From Petunia secreta (Eukaryota; Streptophyta; Magnoliopsida; Solanales; Solanaceae), in contig JARKIP010000042.1 in the NCBI GenBank assembly GCA_029990175.1, positions 1,550,001 to 1,614,000 on the forward strand: 64,000 nt of DNA. Direction: 5' to 3'. Both the position numbers and the translations under genes were made by a program. The notes beneath the pieces were generated by a model. The model worked only from the letters and a program-made list of their open reading frames with translations, ran no database searches and had not been told where the DNA came from. This document shows, piece after piece, positions 6,933 to 16,951 of this stretch. How positions within the stretch are numbered: the stretch's first letter is position 1; each line of letters starts with the position of its first letter.

Positions 6933-9778
6933 TCAGGCCTCAGGAGAACCACCTCCATCCCCGGAGCCCTCTTCGGCCTCTTCATCTTCCTCATCTTCAT
7001 CATCGCCGCTCGAGGCTTCACTTGAAGGAAGATCCTCGATGATAGCTTGGGCTTCGGCTGCTTTAGCTTCGGCCTTCTCAATCTCTTCATCAAGATTAAG
7101 CTCCCCGGCGCGACACCGCTTGAGCAACCTTAACCGAGACTTGATGATGGCCCACCGCTTGTCGAGCTCGGCCCTTTTCACCTTGAGTGCAGCTTTATCC
7201 TTTCGGGCCGCAATTTCATCTTTCAGGGCAACGATCTGATCATCCTTGGCTGAAAGCTTGGAAGTTTCGCCCTCTAGCTTCTTAATGTGAAGCAGATGAT
7301 CTCTCAGCTGCTCTTGGTGCTTTTTGGCCATATTAACCACCTCGATTTTGGTTCGTGACAGCTCATCCCTCAGCCTCGCGACTTCCTCTCCCAGCCGTGA
7401 GCGTTCAGCTTCAAAATCATCACCGAGGATCTTAATCTTAGCTTCGGAGTTCGCCTCAGCTTCGCGTAAATCGGCCTGAGACTTGGCTAAATCAGCTTTC
7501 AGCAAAGCTATCTGAGCATTGAATTTATCTTTTTGCTGATCCTATAGGCGAGACACACGCCGAACCTCAGCGGTCCTCGAAGACTCAACCTCGACGGCTT
7601 TCAAAGAAAGGATGAAAGTCTGAGCAAAGGCCAAATAAACCGAAGTCAGATATAACCCGAAGGTAAAGATGCAAATCAAATTCTTTTGGTCTCTTAAAAG
7701 TTTTTAATATGGCGAAACTTACCCTTACTGCGTTGGAGGCCAGGGTACTGTATAACTGACCCGGGGTAAACTCTTGCATGAGCCTATCCTCGGTTGGCCC
7801 TAACAAGGGTGTAAGTCTAAGGAGATCCTCGGGGTTGCACCCAAGAAGATTTGAAGAGATCGGCACCTCAAGTTTCCGGTAAGACCCCACCGAGGAAGAA
7901 ATCCTCGCGGGTTCGGAATGCGCTCTCATTGACCCGGGACCAGCCTCTCCGATGAATGCAGCAGCTCCAGCTTCGGTAACTTTAGCCTTACCTTTGGCTT
8001 TTTCCGCAGCTGCATCAGGCTCGGGCTCTTGACCTTCGAGATCTACAACATCGACATCTCCTCGAGACCAAGCCTCGTCGGCTGCCTTATCCTCGGGCTC
8101 GTCCACCAGTCCTCGGCGTTTTTCAGCCACCGCTTCGGGCTGGCGAAGTGTCTCCGCCTCGGTACGAGGAGCTACCGAGCGGGACGACTTCTTCGACGTA
8201 GCCCTCTTCCGCTTCACGCCTGCGAACGAAGGAGAAATTTTAACATTGGAACAGAAAGAAAACGATGCTTAACAACGCGTGCCGAGGACAATAATTACCT
8301 TTGGAAGTCCCTTGATCGGGGGCTCCCTTGGAGATTTTTGAAGACTTGGAAGCCTTCAATCCTTTATACTCCCCGGCTGCCGCAGCCAGATCATCGTCAG
8401 ACTCGGTCTCTTCATCATTTTTCTTCTTTTCTTCCTTCTTCTTCTTACTCTTCTTGGTGTTAGCAGCACGATTTGGAAAACCTGACACCGAGGGAAGGAA
8501 AGTCAGAAAAATCCCAAAGTTAACCATTATTAAAACACTATCAAAACTCACCGTGCCTCTTGTACTGCCAACCAAATTCGGCAGCCATATTCATCCACGT
8601 CCTCTCGGGGCGCGTGCGAGCGTTAGTCATCGCTTTCACCCACTCAGTCAAGCCCGCCGGGGGCACGATGTCAACCTTGTTGGCTGAAGAAATAGCAAAT
8701 GAAGGAAATCAGTTAACACTGGCAAACTACCGAGGAGTAAAATGACAAAAGCAATGTGCTTACGTGTGTTATTCCACCGTTCGGGAAAATCAGGCTCGGT
8801 GGATAAGACCTTGGTCTCCAGCAAGATGAACCGCTCACTCCAGCCTCGGTCTCCGTGATCCTCACTCTTGTGAAGGAGAGCAAATTTGCCCCGGTTGTTG
8901 AGCGCCACCACCCCGGCTTTGTGGAAATAAGGGTAGTAGAGGGAAATAAGATGTTGAAAGGTGAAGTCCACCTTCGCCTTTTTGCTTAGCCAATCCATGC
9001 ATTGGACGACTCTCCAGACACCGGGGCCAAGTTGGGCCAGACACAAATTATAAGCCCGGCAAAAGTCATCGATGACCTTGTGGACAGGAAGAGTGAAACC
9101 GATGGTGAATGGATAAGTATAAGCAAAAGACATACCCTCGATATCGTGGCATACCCTACTTGTTGGATCGGGGATAATGACCTTGACCTCGGCGTCAAAT
9201 TGGCACTCCCTCCGAACCCGCTCAGTGTGAGCCTGAGTAATGAGGGTTGGGGTAGTGTTCACGGGGACGTTCCTGTGCTTCCCCTCCTGCTCAGCCGTCC
9301 GAGCCTGCAATTTTAGATCCTTGGAGTTGTCAAAATGGGAGGGAATGATTTGGTGTGGTTCAAGCTCCTGCTCGAGGGGAATAGACGGCCCCGTGGATCC
9401 CCCCTCGGCAACATCTACGGCCTCGGCGCCTCTGCCCTCGGCATCGACGTCCTCGGTGCCAACTCCCTCGCCATCCCCTCCATCGTCATCGTCTCTAAGG
9501 AGAGCATCACTAAAGCTGCGTAGAGCGGCGTCGTCCAGCACGGCGTCGTCCTCGTCTGAGGCGACCTCCTCCTCCGCCGCCAGATGGCGCATAGCCCTCA
9601 TCTTACGGCGCTTCACGCCCCCAACGCCTGATGATACTTCGCCGCCTTCCACCACAGCTGTGGTAGTCACCGGCATAACAGCGGCGGCGTCGCCACTGAC
9701 AACAGCTGCAGTTGGAGGCGGAATTCGCACTCTCTCACCTGAGTCGCTGGAATCTTGCCTAGAAATTGTGGTAGACAT
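6933..9778 (-). CDS. Five-exon antisense accessory gene (gypsy-type transposon domain plus coiled coil)
   Basis: Exons by inspection are 9778-8764, 8683-8552, 8481-8299, 8219-7723 and 7619-6933. Every intron has GT..AG ends, and the phases (1,1,1,0) fit across all junctions, giving 838 codons. The ATG is in a good context (TCACCATGTC). Residues 1-200 are low-complexity with a basic KRRK stretch. Residues about 215-325 resemble the 'putative gypsy type transposon' domain (PF04195), for example TIGFTLPVHKVIDDF and PYFHKAGVV. A Lys-rich segment (KKSKKKKEEKKK) follows, then a long coiled coil in exon 5 and an acidic tail (DDEDEEDEEAEE). An in-frame UAG at 7542-7544 (codon 635) cuts the coiled coil in this copy. 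Extra antisense genes after pol are known in Tat elements; the function is unknown. The domain name is recalled and was not checked. Confidence 0.85.
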
Positions 9779-9904
9779 GGTGATGAACTCGAAACTGGAG
9801 GCTTTTCTGTAAAGTTGGAAGATTGGAAAGAGTTTGGGAGAATTCTTAAGTTTTTACTGTTGATTGCTCTGAAGTAAGTGAAGAGGCAGCTTGGCGAATG
9901 GCCC

Positions 9905-9912
9905 CTTTTATA
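9905..9912 (-). promoter_or_regulatory. TATA box of the antisense gene
   Basis: On the - strand this reads TATAAAAG in a C/G-rich context (CCTATAAAAGGGGC), 127 bases upstream of the antisense ATG. It implies an independent promoter for the antisense transcript. A TATA box at an equivalent place occurs in the second Tat-type element (22212-22221). Confidence 0.7.
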
Positions 9913-10146
9913 GGTATGGAATTTTAAAAGAAGATGACGTCAGCGTCATCATTGAGACGTTGGAGAAAACAAAAATTTCGGCGCGACGGTTCGGTCAACC
10001 CACGGATGAGCGCCACGTGTCATTGAGAAGAGACCTGATGGGACGCGAACTGTTGACAAAATTTTTGAAACGCTTGGATAGGATTGAGCCACGCCGCTTT
10101 CCCGCTAAAACTTCATTCCACTCCTCGGTCTCCTCGGTAGGCAACC

Positions 10147-10165
10147 GAGGAGTGGGGGGACTATC
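10147..10165 (+). promoter_or_regulatory. Polypurine tract
   Basis: GAGGAGTGGGGGGACTATC lies directly before the 3' LTR. The second Tat-type element has the related AAAGTGGAGGGACTATC before TGTATTG. The tract primes plus-strand DNA synthesis. Confidence 0.85.
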
Positions 10166-10725
10166 TGTATTGGGTAAAAGTTGACCCACGGCGATTTGCC
10201 CCGGTCACGCAGATCACAACGATCGAACACGTTGCGACTAAGCAATCGCCGAAGCGGTTGAGCGAATCGCCGAAGCCTTGGATCCGAAGACGCGTTACCG
10301 AAGGCGAGCAGTGAGCTGAGCTTCGGTGACTATCTCCTCGGTCAAGCAACAGGGCCAAGCCACCGAGGTTGTAAATTCTCACCTCGGTGGATCCCCCTCG
10401 GTTCGTCCGGCTTTGCAGCCCACCACTTCACCCCACTAACTTAGCCACTACACCTCAAGATCGTGGGACAACATGGCAACAGATAGTGGAGATCATGGGC
10501 AGAGACTTACATCTATAAATAGCAGTTCATTCCATGTAATAGGGATCCAGAAATTGATACCGAAACTCTGCCCAAATTTGTACTGAACATCCATATATTG
10601 AAAGCAAGTTATTTTACGCATTTTCCATCTATTTCGCGCATTATTTACCGCTTTGATACAAAGATTTGCTTATATTCGAATCCAAATTCGATTTGTGTAC
10701 CTAAAAACGATTTAGGCCCCATACA
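10166..10725 (+). repeat. 3' LTR of the Tat-type element
   Basis: It runs from TGTATTGGG to CCCCATACA, 560 bases, and is identical to the 5' LTR except T10442 (C276 in the 5' copy) and one extra C near the end. The 3' flank begins TATAG, which would be the target duplication if the missing 5' flank ends in the same five bases. Confidence 0.95.
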
Positions 10726-12989
10726 TATAGTATAAAAAAGGGCCAAGGACGATGGGAAAGCAAACTTACCCGGCCTACGTTGCCACGTTGGTGATCTCCA
10801 TTGCACTTTGGAGGGGGTGCCCGCCTAAGGTCGGTCCAAGTGGTCGAGCCTACGTCATAATTTGTGGCAGAGGGGGCTTGCGTTCGCGCAGCCCCTACCC
10901 AATTCAAAGTCCAATTATTTTTTAGTGTCACATGTGTATCAAATTCTCAGTAAGCTTATGTGTCTTCCAACATTGTTATTAGGCTAGCTGAACTTAGCAG
11001 ATTAACTATATGCTTTTTTGTTGTCTAATTTCTGAAAGAAGATGAGAGCATTTATAATATGGACTGGTTGTGGTCGACTGGTAGTAGCTGTCTAATTTTC
11101 TGATGGGTGCTGTTAATCACGCTCTAGTCTATTGGCCATAAGTTCATCCACAAGACCTGATTTCCCGTCTCCTTAGAACTCAAGGATACAGTGGTACGAT
11201 CCTATAGAACAGATCCTGTTCACGTAAGGTCGTATCCTAAGAAAATGAAGTCTGTCAGACAGCCATTAGACCATCCTACCACACCCTCAAACTATGTTAC
11301 AATTGTATGAATAATATGATAGCAAAATTTTGATTGACATTGGCAACCTACTTCTAACATTTGGTCCAAATTTCTGGAACGGAATAACATTTGTTTGTAT
11401 TGTAGATGTGGGAATATCGCAAAAGGGAGCAGATCTGTTCCCTAATAGTGTAACTGCCCTGATAATATCTATCAAGCACCATAACATGCAACATATAGTT
11501 CAGAAGGATAAAGATGTGATTATGAGTACAAGTAGTCTACATGTAAGAAGGTAAGATTTTCATATATGAATACAATATTTTTTTTAGGGAAAACAAGAGG
11601 ACACAACAGCAATCTATATTAAAAGGGAGTATAGGACAGTCCATAAACCTATTTTTCCTCTAGGGGCTGCACAGTACACAGATCACTGCCCAATCATTGT
11701 CTATTAAAGACGTCAATCATTTCAGGTAAAATGTGTAGTGCTAAGTTCACTGATTAAGACAAGCAGATCGATAAGGAGCTAGCTAATTTAATAGAGTATG
11801 ATTATTTTTAGTTGGGTAACAGAGGAAAATGTGGTTAGTGGGATTCAAAGTGTCAACAACTCAGCACACTTCACTGAATGACCAAATAAATAAACAGCAT
11901 AATTTGGATGTATTATATTTGAGTCATCAATTCACTGCATATATAAACTTAAATTTACAATTTCGGTCCTCAAAAAGAACGTTACTGAAGAAGGAAAACA
12001 AATTCTTTCCATCACATGAACTCCTACATGGGTGGTTATGGTCACTGACATCCTCCTAGCTATGGTGGTTCTCCATCTTTTTGCATGGTACGGGAGGAAA
12101 CAAAATCAACTCACTTCGACTCGTCCAAGTTTAAAAGGATTGGTTATGACTCGTTTCTTGATTTGACTAACAAGATGAACTCAAAATGACTTATGAAACT
12201 ATCTTATTTTGGCTATAGATCCCTTTCTCACAAAAATGTCAGCAAAAGTAACATCTGAAATTAGTAAATAAAACACATATCTATCTTGGTAGAGTCATTT
12301 TTTAACTATATATAACCAGTCATAAAAGGTCAGTTACTCGAAGCAAAACAAGAGAGTTGAAACTCTGCTGGTTGTAATGCAACACCAGCAGTTGCATATG
12401 CCACTGTTATTTACAGAAGCATGTAAAAAAAAAAAAAAAAAATTGAACTAAGAATTGTAGGGCTTTGCCCAAAAGGGAAGCCCTTTCAAAAATTCTCAAC
12501 GGCCAAGGCAGAACCAAGGCCGAAGAGGGGGTTTGGAAATAGTTTTCAACCAGCAATAGACGCGCCTCGGTTAGAACCTCACTAGCTGCGTCATTGCCCC
12601 AAGCGCAAAGATGCTTAAAACATGATTACGGCTTTCCAATTTATATTAAACCTTCAGATGCCAGTCTTAGATGGTACCCGGTGTGGGAATGATTTTCGGC
12701 AACAAACTTCAGACCTACTTTATATTAGTCCCCAAAAATCAGTGTTAACTATGATTATAACTTGTATATATATATATGAAATCCAGTTGTTCCAGTTAAA
12801 AAAGGTCTGTTTGGATTAACAATGGATACTAAACTCTCAAGAAAGAAAAGGTAAAGTAACACTAAACTCATTTGGCATATCATAAGAGAAAGAACCTGAT
12901 CATATGTTTGTTTTGCAAAAAAACATATGATCGTCGCATATATTCCTTAGTACTAGTTTATTACTCATAACATAGAGCTAAATACGTAC
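10726..12989. other. Intergenic DNA without recognisable gene
   Basis: AT-rich sequence with no coding region I can support. Two GC-richer islands stand out: 10740-10915 (contains GGAGGGGGTGCCCGCC) and 12460-12620 (with CTTCGGCC/GGCCGAAG-type motifs). They look like old repeat fragments, but I cannot place them. An A-run lies at 12426-12441. Confidence 0.4.
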
Positions 12990-13542
12990 TGTATTGGGTA
13001 AAAATCGGCTCACTATGAGTCGTCTCGGGAACATGATCTGATAGCAACCAAGCACGCGATGACAAGCTAGAAACCGAGGCAAGTGAGTAGATCGCCGAGG
13101 TCAGGCACCGAGGTCATCACCGAAGGCGAGCCGTAAGCTGAGCTTTGGTGACATTTACCTTGGTCAAGCAGCGAGGCCCTACCACCGAGGTCATGCACTT
13201 GAACCTCGGTGAAGCGCTTCGAGTCAAGAGGCTTTGCAACCCACTACTTCGCCCATTAACTTCATCCATAAATGCTTCAGACGTGGGTTTGGCCATGAAC
13301 GAGTCGTGGAGAACGTGGAGCAAGCTCTTGTGTCTATAAATAGTACTTCCTTTTATATTGTACGCATTCAGAAATATATACAGAAACTCTGGCAAAATTT
13401 GTATTCATTGCAATATATTGAAATCACATTATTTCCTCGCATTTACGATTATTCTTGGGATTTTCTCGATTTTGATATGAAGATTTGCTCGTATTCCAAT
13501 CCAAATTCAATTTGTGATCCTAAACTGATTTAAGCCCATACA
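12990..13542 (+). mobile_element. Solo LTR, relative of the Tat-type LTR
   Basis: It starts TGTATTGGGTAAAA and ends AAGCCCATACA like the LTRs at 1 and 10166, but is clearly diverged. A TATA box (TATAAATAG) sits near 13336. It is flanked by CGTAC (12985-12989) and CATAC (13543-13547), a five-base target duplication with one change. No internal sequence is attached, so it probably arose by LTR-LTR recombination. Confidence 0.85.
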
Positions 13543-13858
13543 CATACTCTAATATTATTGTCATTTTCAGTCAAATGGCATACTATTGAATTAAACTATA
13601 AAAGTCTTGGATGAATATGAAATGGTAGAGAAGTCCGGAGGACTACTTCCAAGTATGTATCTATTTACAACAACCATCCTCCAAGTATGTATCTATTTAC
13701 AACAACAACCAACTGTAGTCCCACAGATATGTATCTATTCAATCTTTCATTTTTGAATGTCAAAAATGTTCAAAAGACAACAGCAAGACATAAGTCTTCG
13801 ACTTTTAATTTCTGAAAATCCTTAGAAGTAGAACAAAATTTTCCTAAAAGATGATTAT
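13543..13858. other. AT-rich intergenic DNA
   Basis: No gene. It contains a short tandem duplication of CCAAGTATGTATCTATTTAC with the neighbouring ACAACAACCA around 13648-13710. Confidence 0.4.
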
Positions 13859-13860
13859 TA

Positions 13861-14083
13861 CTCCCTCCGTTTCAAAAAGAATGAAACTATTTAATTTTTA
13901 GTCTGTTTAAAAAAAAATGACCTCTTTCTAAATTTGGAAAGAAATATTTACTTTTACTCATCCCTATATGATTGTAGCCACACAAATATCTATAACTTAT
14001 TTTAGACCACAAATTTCAAAAGTCTTCTCTCTTTATTAAATTCCATGCAAAGTTAGGATTCATCTAAAGTGGAACGGATGGAG
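13861..14083. mobile_element. Stowaway-type MITE
   Basis: It begins CTCCCTCCGTTTCA and ends GGAACGGATGGAG, imperfect terminal inverted repeats of the Tc1/mariner-derived Stowaway type. It is flanked by TA on both sides (13859-13860 and 14084-14085). The 223-base length and AT-rich non-coding interior fit. It would be moved by a mariner transposase from elsewhere. Confidence 0.85.
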
Positions 14084-14144
14084 TATACAACTATACAAGC
14101 ACGTTCTTGTCTTAAAAAAGAAAAAGCATATGAATTACTCATAT

Positions 14145-14202
14145 GTACTACCATGACGAATTAGTCTTTGCCAAAGTAAGACTACTTTGGTCATGGTAGT
14201 AC
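14145..14202. repeat. Short perfect-stem foldback
   Basis: GTACTACCATGAC at 14145-14157 is the exact reverse complement of 14190-14202. An inner stem TAGTCTT/AAGACTA continues the hairpin. It may be a small MITE or a hairpin-forming locus; no target duplication is clear. Confidence 0.6.
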
Positions 14203-14907
14203 AAGTGAAGGGGCCAAAGCTGCCACAAACTGAAGATTGTACCAATCCAATCATTGGTCCGTATGTGATGCAGAGGAATTAATGTGAAGAACGAGGCCCC
14301 TACGTTTCTGGTAAAATGGGCCAAGAAGAAAGTCTATTACAGATCATGGACAGAAAGCACTGAGGGTCATTTTGTTAAAATTTAATTAGGTATATTAGTA
14401 ATGAGTGATTACTAATGTGATTATTACCAATACGAGAATTAGTAATGTGAAAATTATTAATGTGGCAATAAGTAATGCGACTATTAGATAGGGTGTGACT
14501 AAAATGTACCGATATATAAGTAATGCATTAATTGTAATGTAGGAGTTATTTATTATTGATTTTCTATATAATACAAATAAATAAATACAAACTATAATAT
14601 ATAGTAAAATATTTATTTAATCTTTAGCAAATTTTTTTAAAAAAAATTCTTACTATTATGAGGGTCATTAGGTTTGCCATTTAAAAGTTTAATATATGTA
14701 TTGCTAGTAGTCACATTACTAATTTCGCATACTACGCCGCATAAAATAATATATACATTTTGAAATCATAAACCAAATGTTGTATTAGCAATGTTATATT
14801 TTATTTGAAAACTAGAAAATAAAAAAAATTAAAAAAAGAAGCTAACAAACATATTATAAATCAATGCTAGTTTCAAGGGTTTGATAACAAGAACAATTGA
14901 CTAAAAC
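14203..14907. other. AT-rich intergenic DNA
   Basis: No coding region. Repeated TTAGTAATGTGA/TAATGCGA-like words at 14395-14490 and a related word (TCACATTACTAAT) at 14711 suggest a degraded foldback element. Confidence 0.35.
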
Positions 14908-15073
14908 TGTTGAAATTTCCTATTACTGTGGAGCAAATTTTACAATCAAACTATAAGAACAGATACGATCTTCATTAATGGAGTACAAGCTTAACCAACA
15001 AGAAAGAACAGAAAGAGAAAAAGGAAAGAGAAAGAGGAAGAGATCAGAGAGAATTGAGAGAGGAAAGAGGAAT

Positions 15074-16734
15074 TGACGAGTCCAAAGTGTATAGGGTATT
15101 CCTGCTCGTGCTTGTTAAATTATAGTATAGTTTAAGATATCGTCCCACAGAGATTGGATATTCTATGCGACAGATTTAGAATATTTTGTTTACTATTTGA
15201 CAGAATCAAGCTTATGAAAGTTGAGATTTTTAAGTTTAATTTACTTTAACTAAACAAGACAATTTTCGAAAGATATCAAATTTTAAAAGAGTTGGGAATC
15301 ATTGAATTCACTTGATAATATTTATAATAAAATCTCAATTTTGTGACACGTATTTCTCTAAAGAATAATTGCTTATTGCTAATTCAATTATGTTTTGCTC
15401 ACTAAGAAATAATCAATTAATAAAACACTCCGTGAGGTTATGTAAAATCAATTGAGTTAAAACTAGTGACGATTAAACCGAAATAATTTTCTTGCTTGAA
15501 TTGTGCTAAAAAGTAGTAAAAACTTCGTGAGAATATTTTCACCAAAAATCAATAATCTTTCTTACATCAATTCCTCCGTGAGAATTAAAATTGAGGTAAT
15601 CAAGATTACGGGTTTGGAATGATAAATTACTAAAAATTACTTTCACACTATTATTTTATTCATCGGTTATTTATATATTAATTTTGCTCCGTGAGAATTA
15701 CAAAATTAATATATCAATAACTTAGACATAAAATACATAGATGTGATAATACTTGTTAAGTAAAAAATATCATTCTAGCACAATATGAAATCAAATTGAA
15801 AGTTTCAAGCCAAGTATGCTTTAAAATTGAGATAATATTATAAATATATCAAGCTTCATCAACTATCCCAACAAAAGAGATTACTCCATTATGGAGTAAC
15901 AAAAACTAAAAGGGAATTTAAAAAGACTAAAAATATTTTTACTACAAAGAGAAGAAGAGAGACCAAGAATAATTCTTGTCTTGCTAAAGAGAAAAGAAGA
16001 AAATAGTTACAATGGATAAAAAAGGCTTGTTCTTCTACACAAGAGAGAGTGGCTTTTTATAGCCAAAGATGGCTCCTCACTTATGGCAAAGAGAGATATA
16101 AATTGCCCAAATAATATCTCTTTCTCTTCAAATTTCATATGCTAGCTCTCACTTAGGCAAATGTGGAAGACCAAAGTAGCTTTTTCTTCCTTCAAATCTC
16201 ATGTACATTTCCAATTTAGTTGCTACTTTGACAAATGTGACTTTTTCTTCATTCTTATCCATGTGCTAGCATTCTTCAATTTACTTTGGCAAAAGTGGAA
16301 GACCAAAGTAGCTTTTTCTTCCTTCAAATCTCATGTACATTCCCAATTTAGTTGCTACTCTGACAAATGTGACTTTTTCTTCATTCTTATCCATGTGCTA
16401 GCATTCTTCAATTTACTTTGGCAAAAGTGGAAGACCAAAGTAACATTTTCTTCTATTTCCCACATGCAAATTCCACATTTGCTATTTTGGAGTTTGTTTG
16501 CCCAAAGTGACTTTACTTCTTTCTTTGCTAGAAATCTCCCAAACAAAATTACTTTGGCAAAAGTGGCTTCTCTTTTCAAGCTTCTTTATTTTTATTTTTT
16601 TTTCTTTTCCAAGTATTTCTTTTTCCTTTAAAGAATTATTAGAAAATATGCGAGGATATGATATAAATATTCATGTATTATTTTAAAATATTTATTTTTC
16701 ATATTAAAAATACATGAATAATTTATATCCATCA
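15074..16734 (-). mobile_element. 1.66-kb solo LTR nested in the chromovirus LTR
   Basis: On the + strand it begins TGACGAG and ends CCATCA, and it is flanked by a perfect five-base duplication GGAAT (15069-15073 and 16735-16739). A TATA box on the - strand (TATAAAAAG, 16053-16061) suggests - orientation, with U3 at 16734-16062. U3 contains a 132-base tandem duplication. No coding region is present; short open frames over the repeats are chance. Confidence 0.8.
16164..16443. repeat. 132-bp tandem repeat, two copies plus a partial third
   Basis: The word TGGAAGACCAAAGTA starts at 16164, 16296 and 16428, a constant spacing of 132 bases. The two full units differ at only a few bases. They lie upstream of the - strand TATA box of the solo LTR, so they may be a duplicated U3 enhancer segment. 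Confidence 0.85.
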
Positions 16735-16951
16735 GGAATCCAATTTTCAATTATGCTTTCTCTCTGTACTGTTAGTTAGTTTAACTAACTGACTGTACAC
16801 ATCGGGTAATCCTAGCCCTTCAACTTCATTAATCCAGCTGCAATCCCAACCCTCCACGTGTCCTTTTATTTGTTTTCTTTTCTTACCACTTAACTATATC
16901 GAATCCTAGCAGCTACACTGATTACTTTATAACATTCCCCTCTCCATCAAA

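Larger units (their letters stand above)
1..10725 (+). mobile_element. Ty3/gypsy LTR retrotransposon, Tat type, young copy
   Basis: This is a nearly complete element of the order LTR, primer binding site, gag-protease, RT-RNase H-RNase H, integrase, antisense accessory gene, polypurine tract, LTR. The window opens one base inside the 5' LTR, so the first T and the 5' target duplication are not visible. A second RNase H after the usual one, together with extra coding sequence between integrase and the 3' LTR, is characteristic of the Tat lineage. The two LTRs differ by one substitution and one single-base indel, so the insertion is very recent. The body is GC- and CpG-rich compared with the AT-rich flanks. 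The copy carries an in-frame stop between RNase H and integrase and a frameshift in integrase, so it is probably non-autonomous. Confidence 0.93.
14908..16934 (-). repeat. 3' LTR of a chromovirus, split by a nested solo LTR
   Basis: On the - strand, a purine tract (GGAGAGGGGAA) is followed by TGTTATAAAG, starting at 16934, which marks the 3' LTR of the - strand pol genes at 16952-18487. The LTR runs 16934-16735, is interrupted by 16734-15074, and resumes at 15073. It probably ends at 14908 (TTTCAACA on the - strand), giving about 360 bases. The left end is less certain than the right. Confidence 0.6.

Noticed and set aside
8029..9812. + strand open frames opposite the antisense gene
   Set aside because: They cross the - strand splice sites and exons, are low-complexity and match no pol product.
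10740..10915. Possible SINE or tRNA-like sequence (GC-rich island)
   Set aside because: No A/B box pair or SINE tail could be matched on either strand.
16161..16631. 156-residue + strand open frame
   Set aside because: It is the translation of a 132-base non-coding tandem repeat, with Phe/Ser-rich repeats and no start context.
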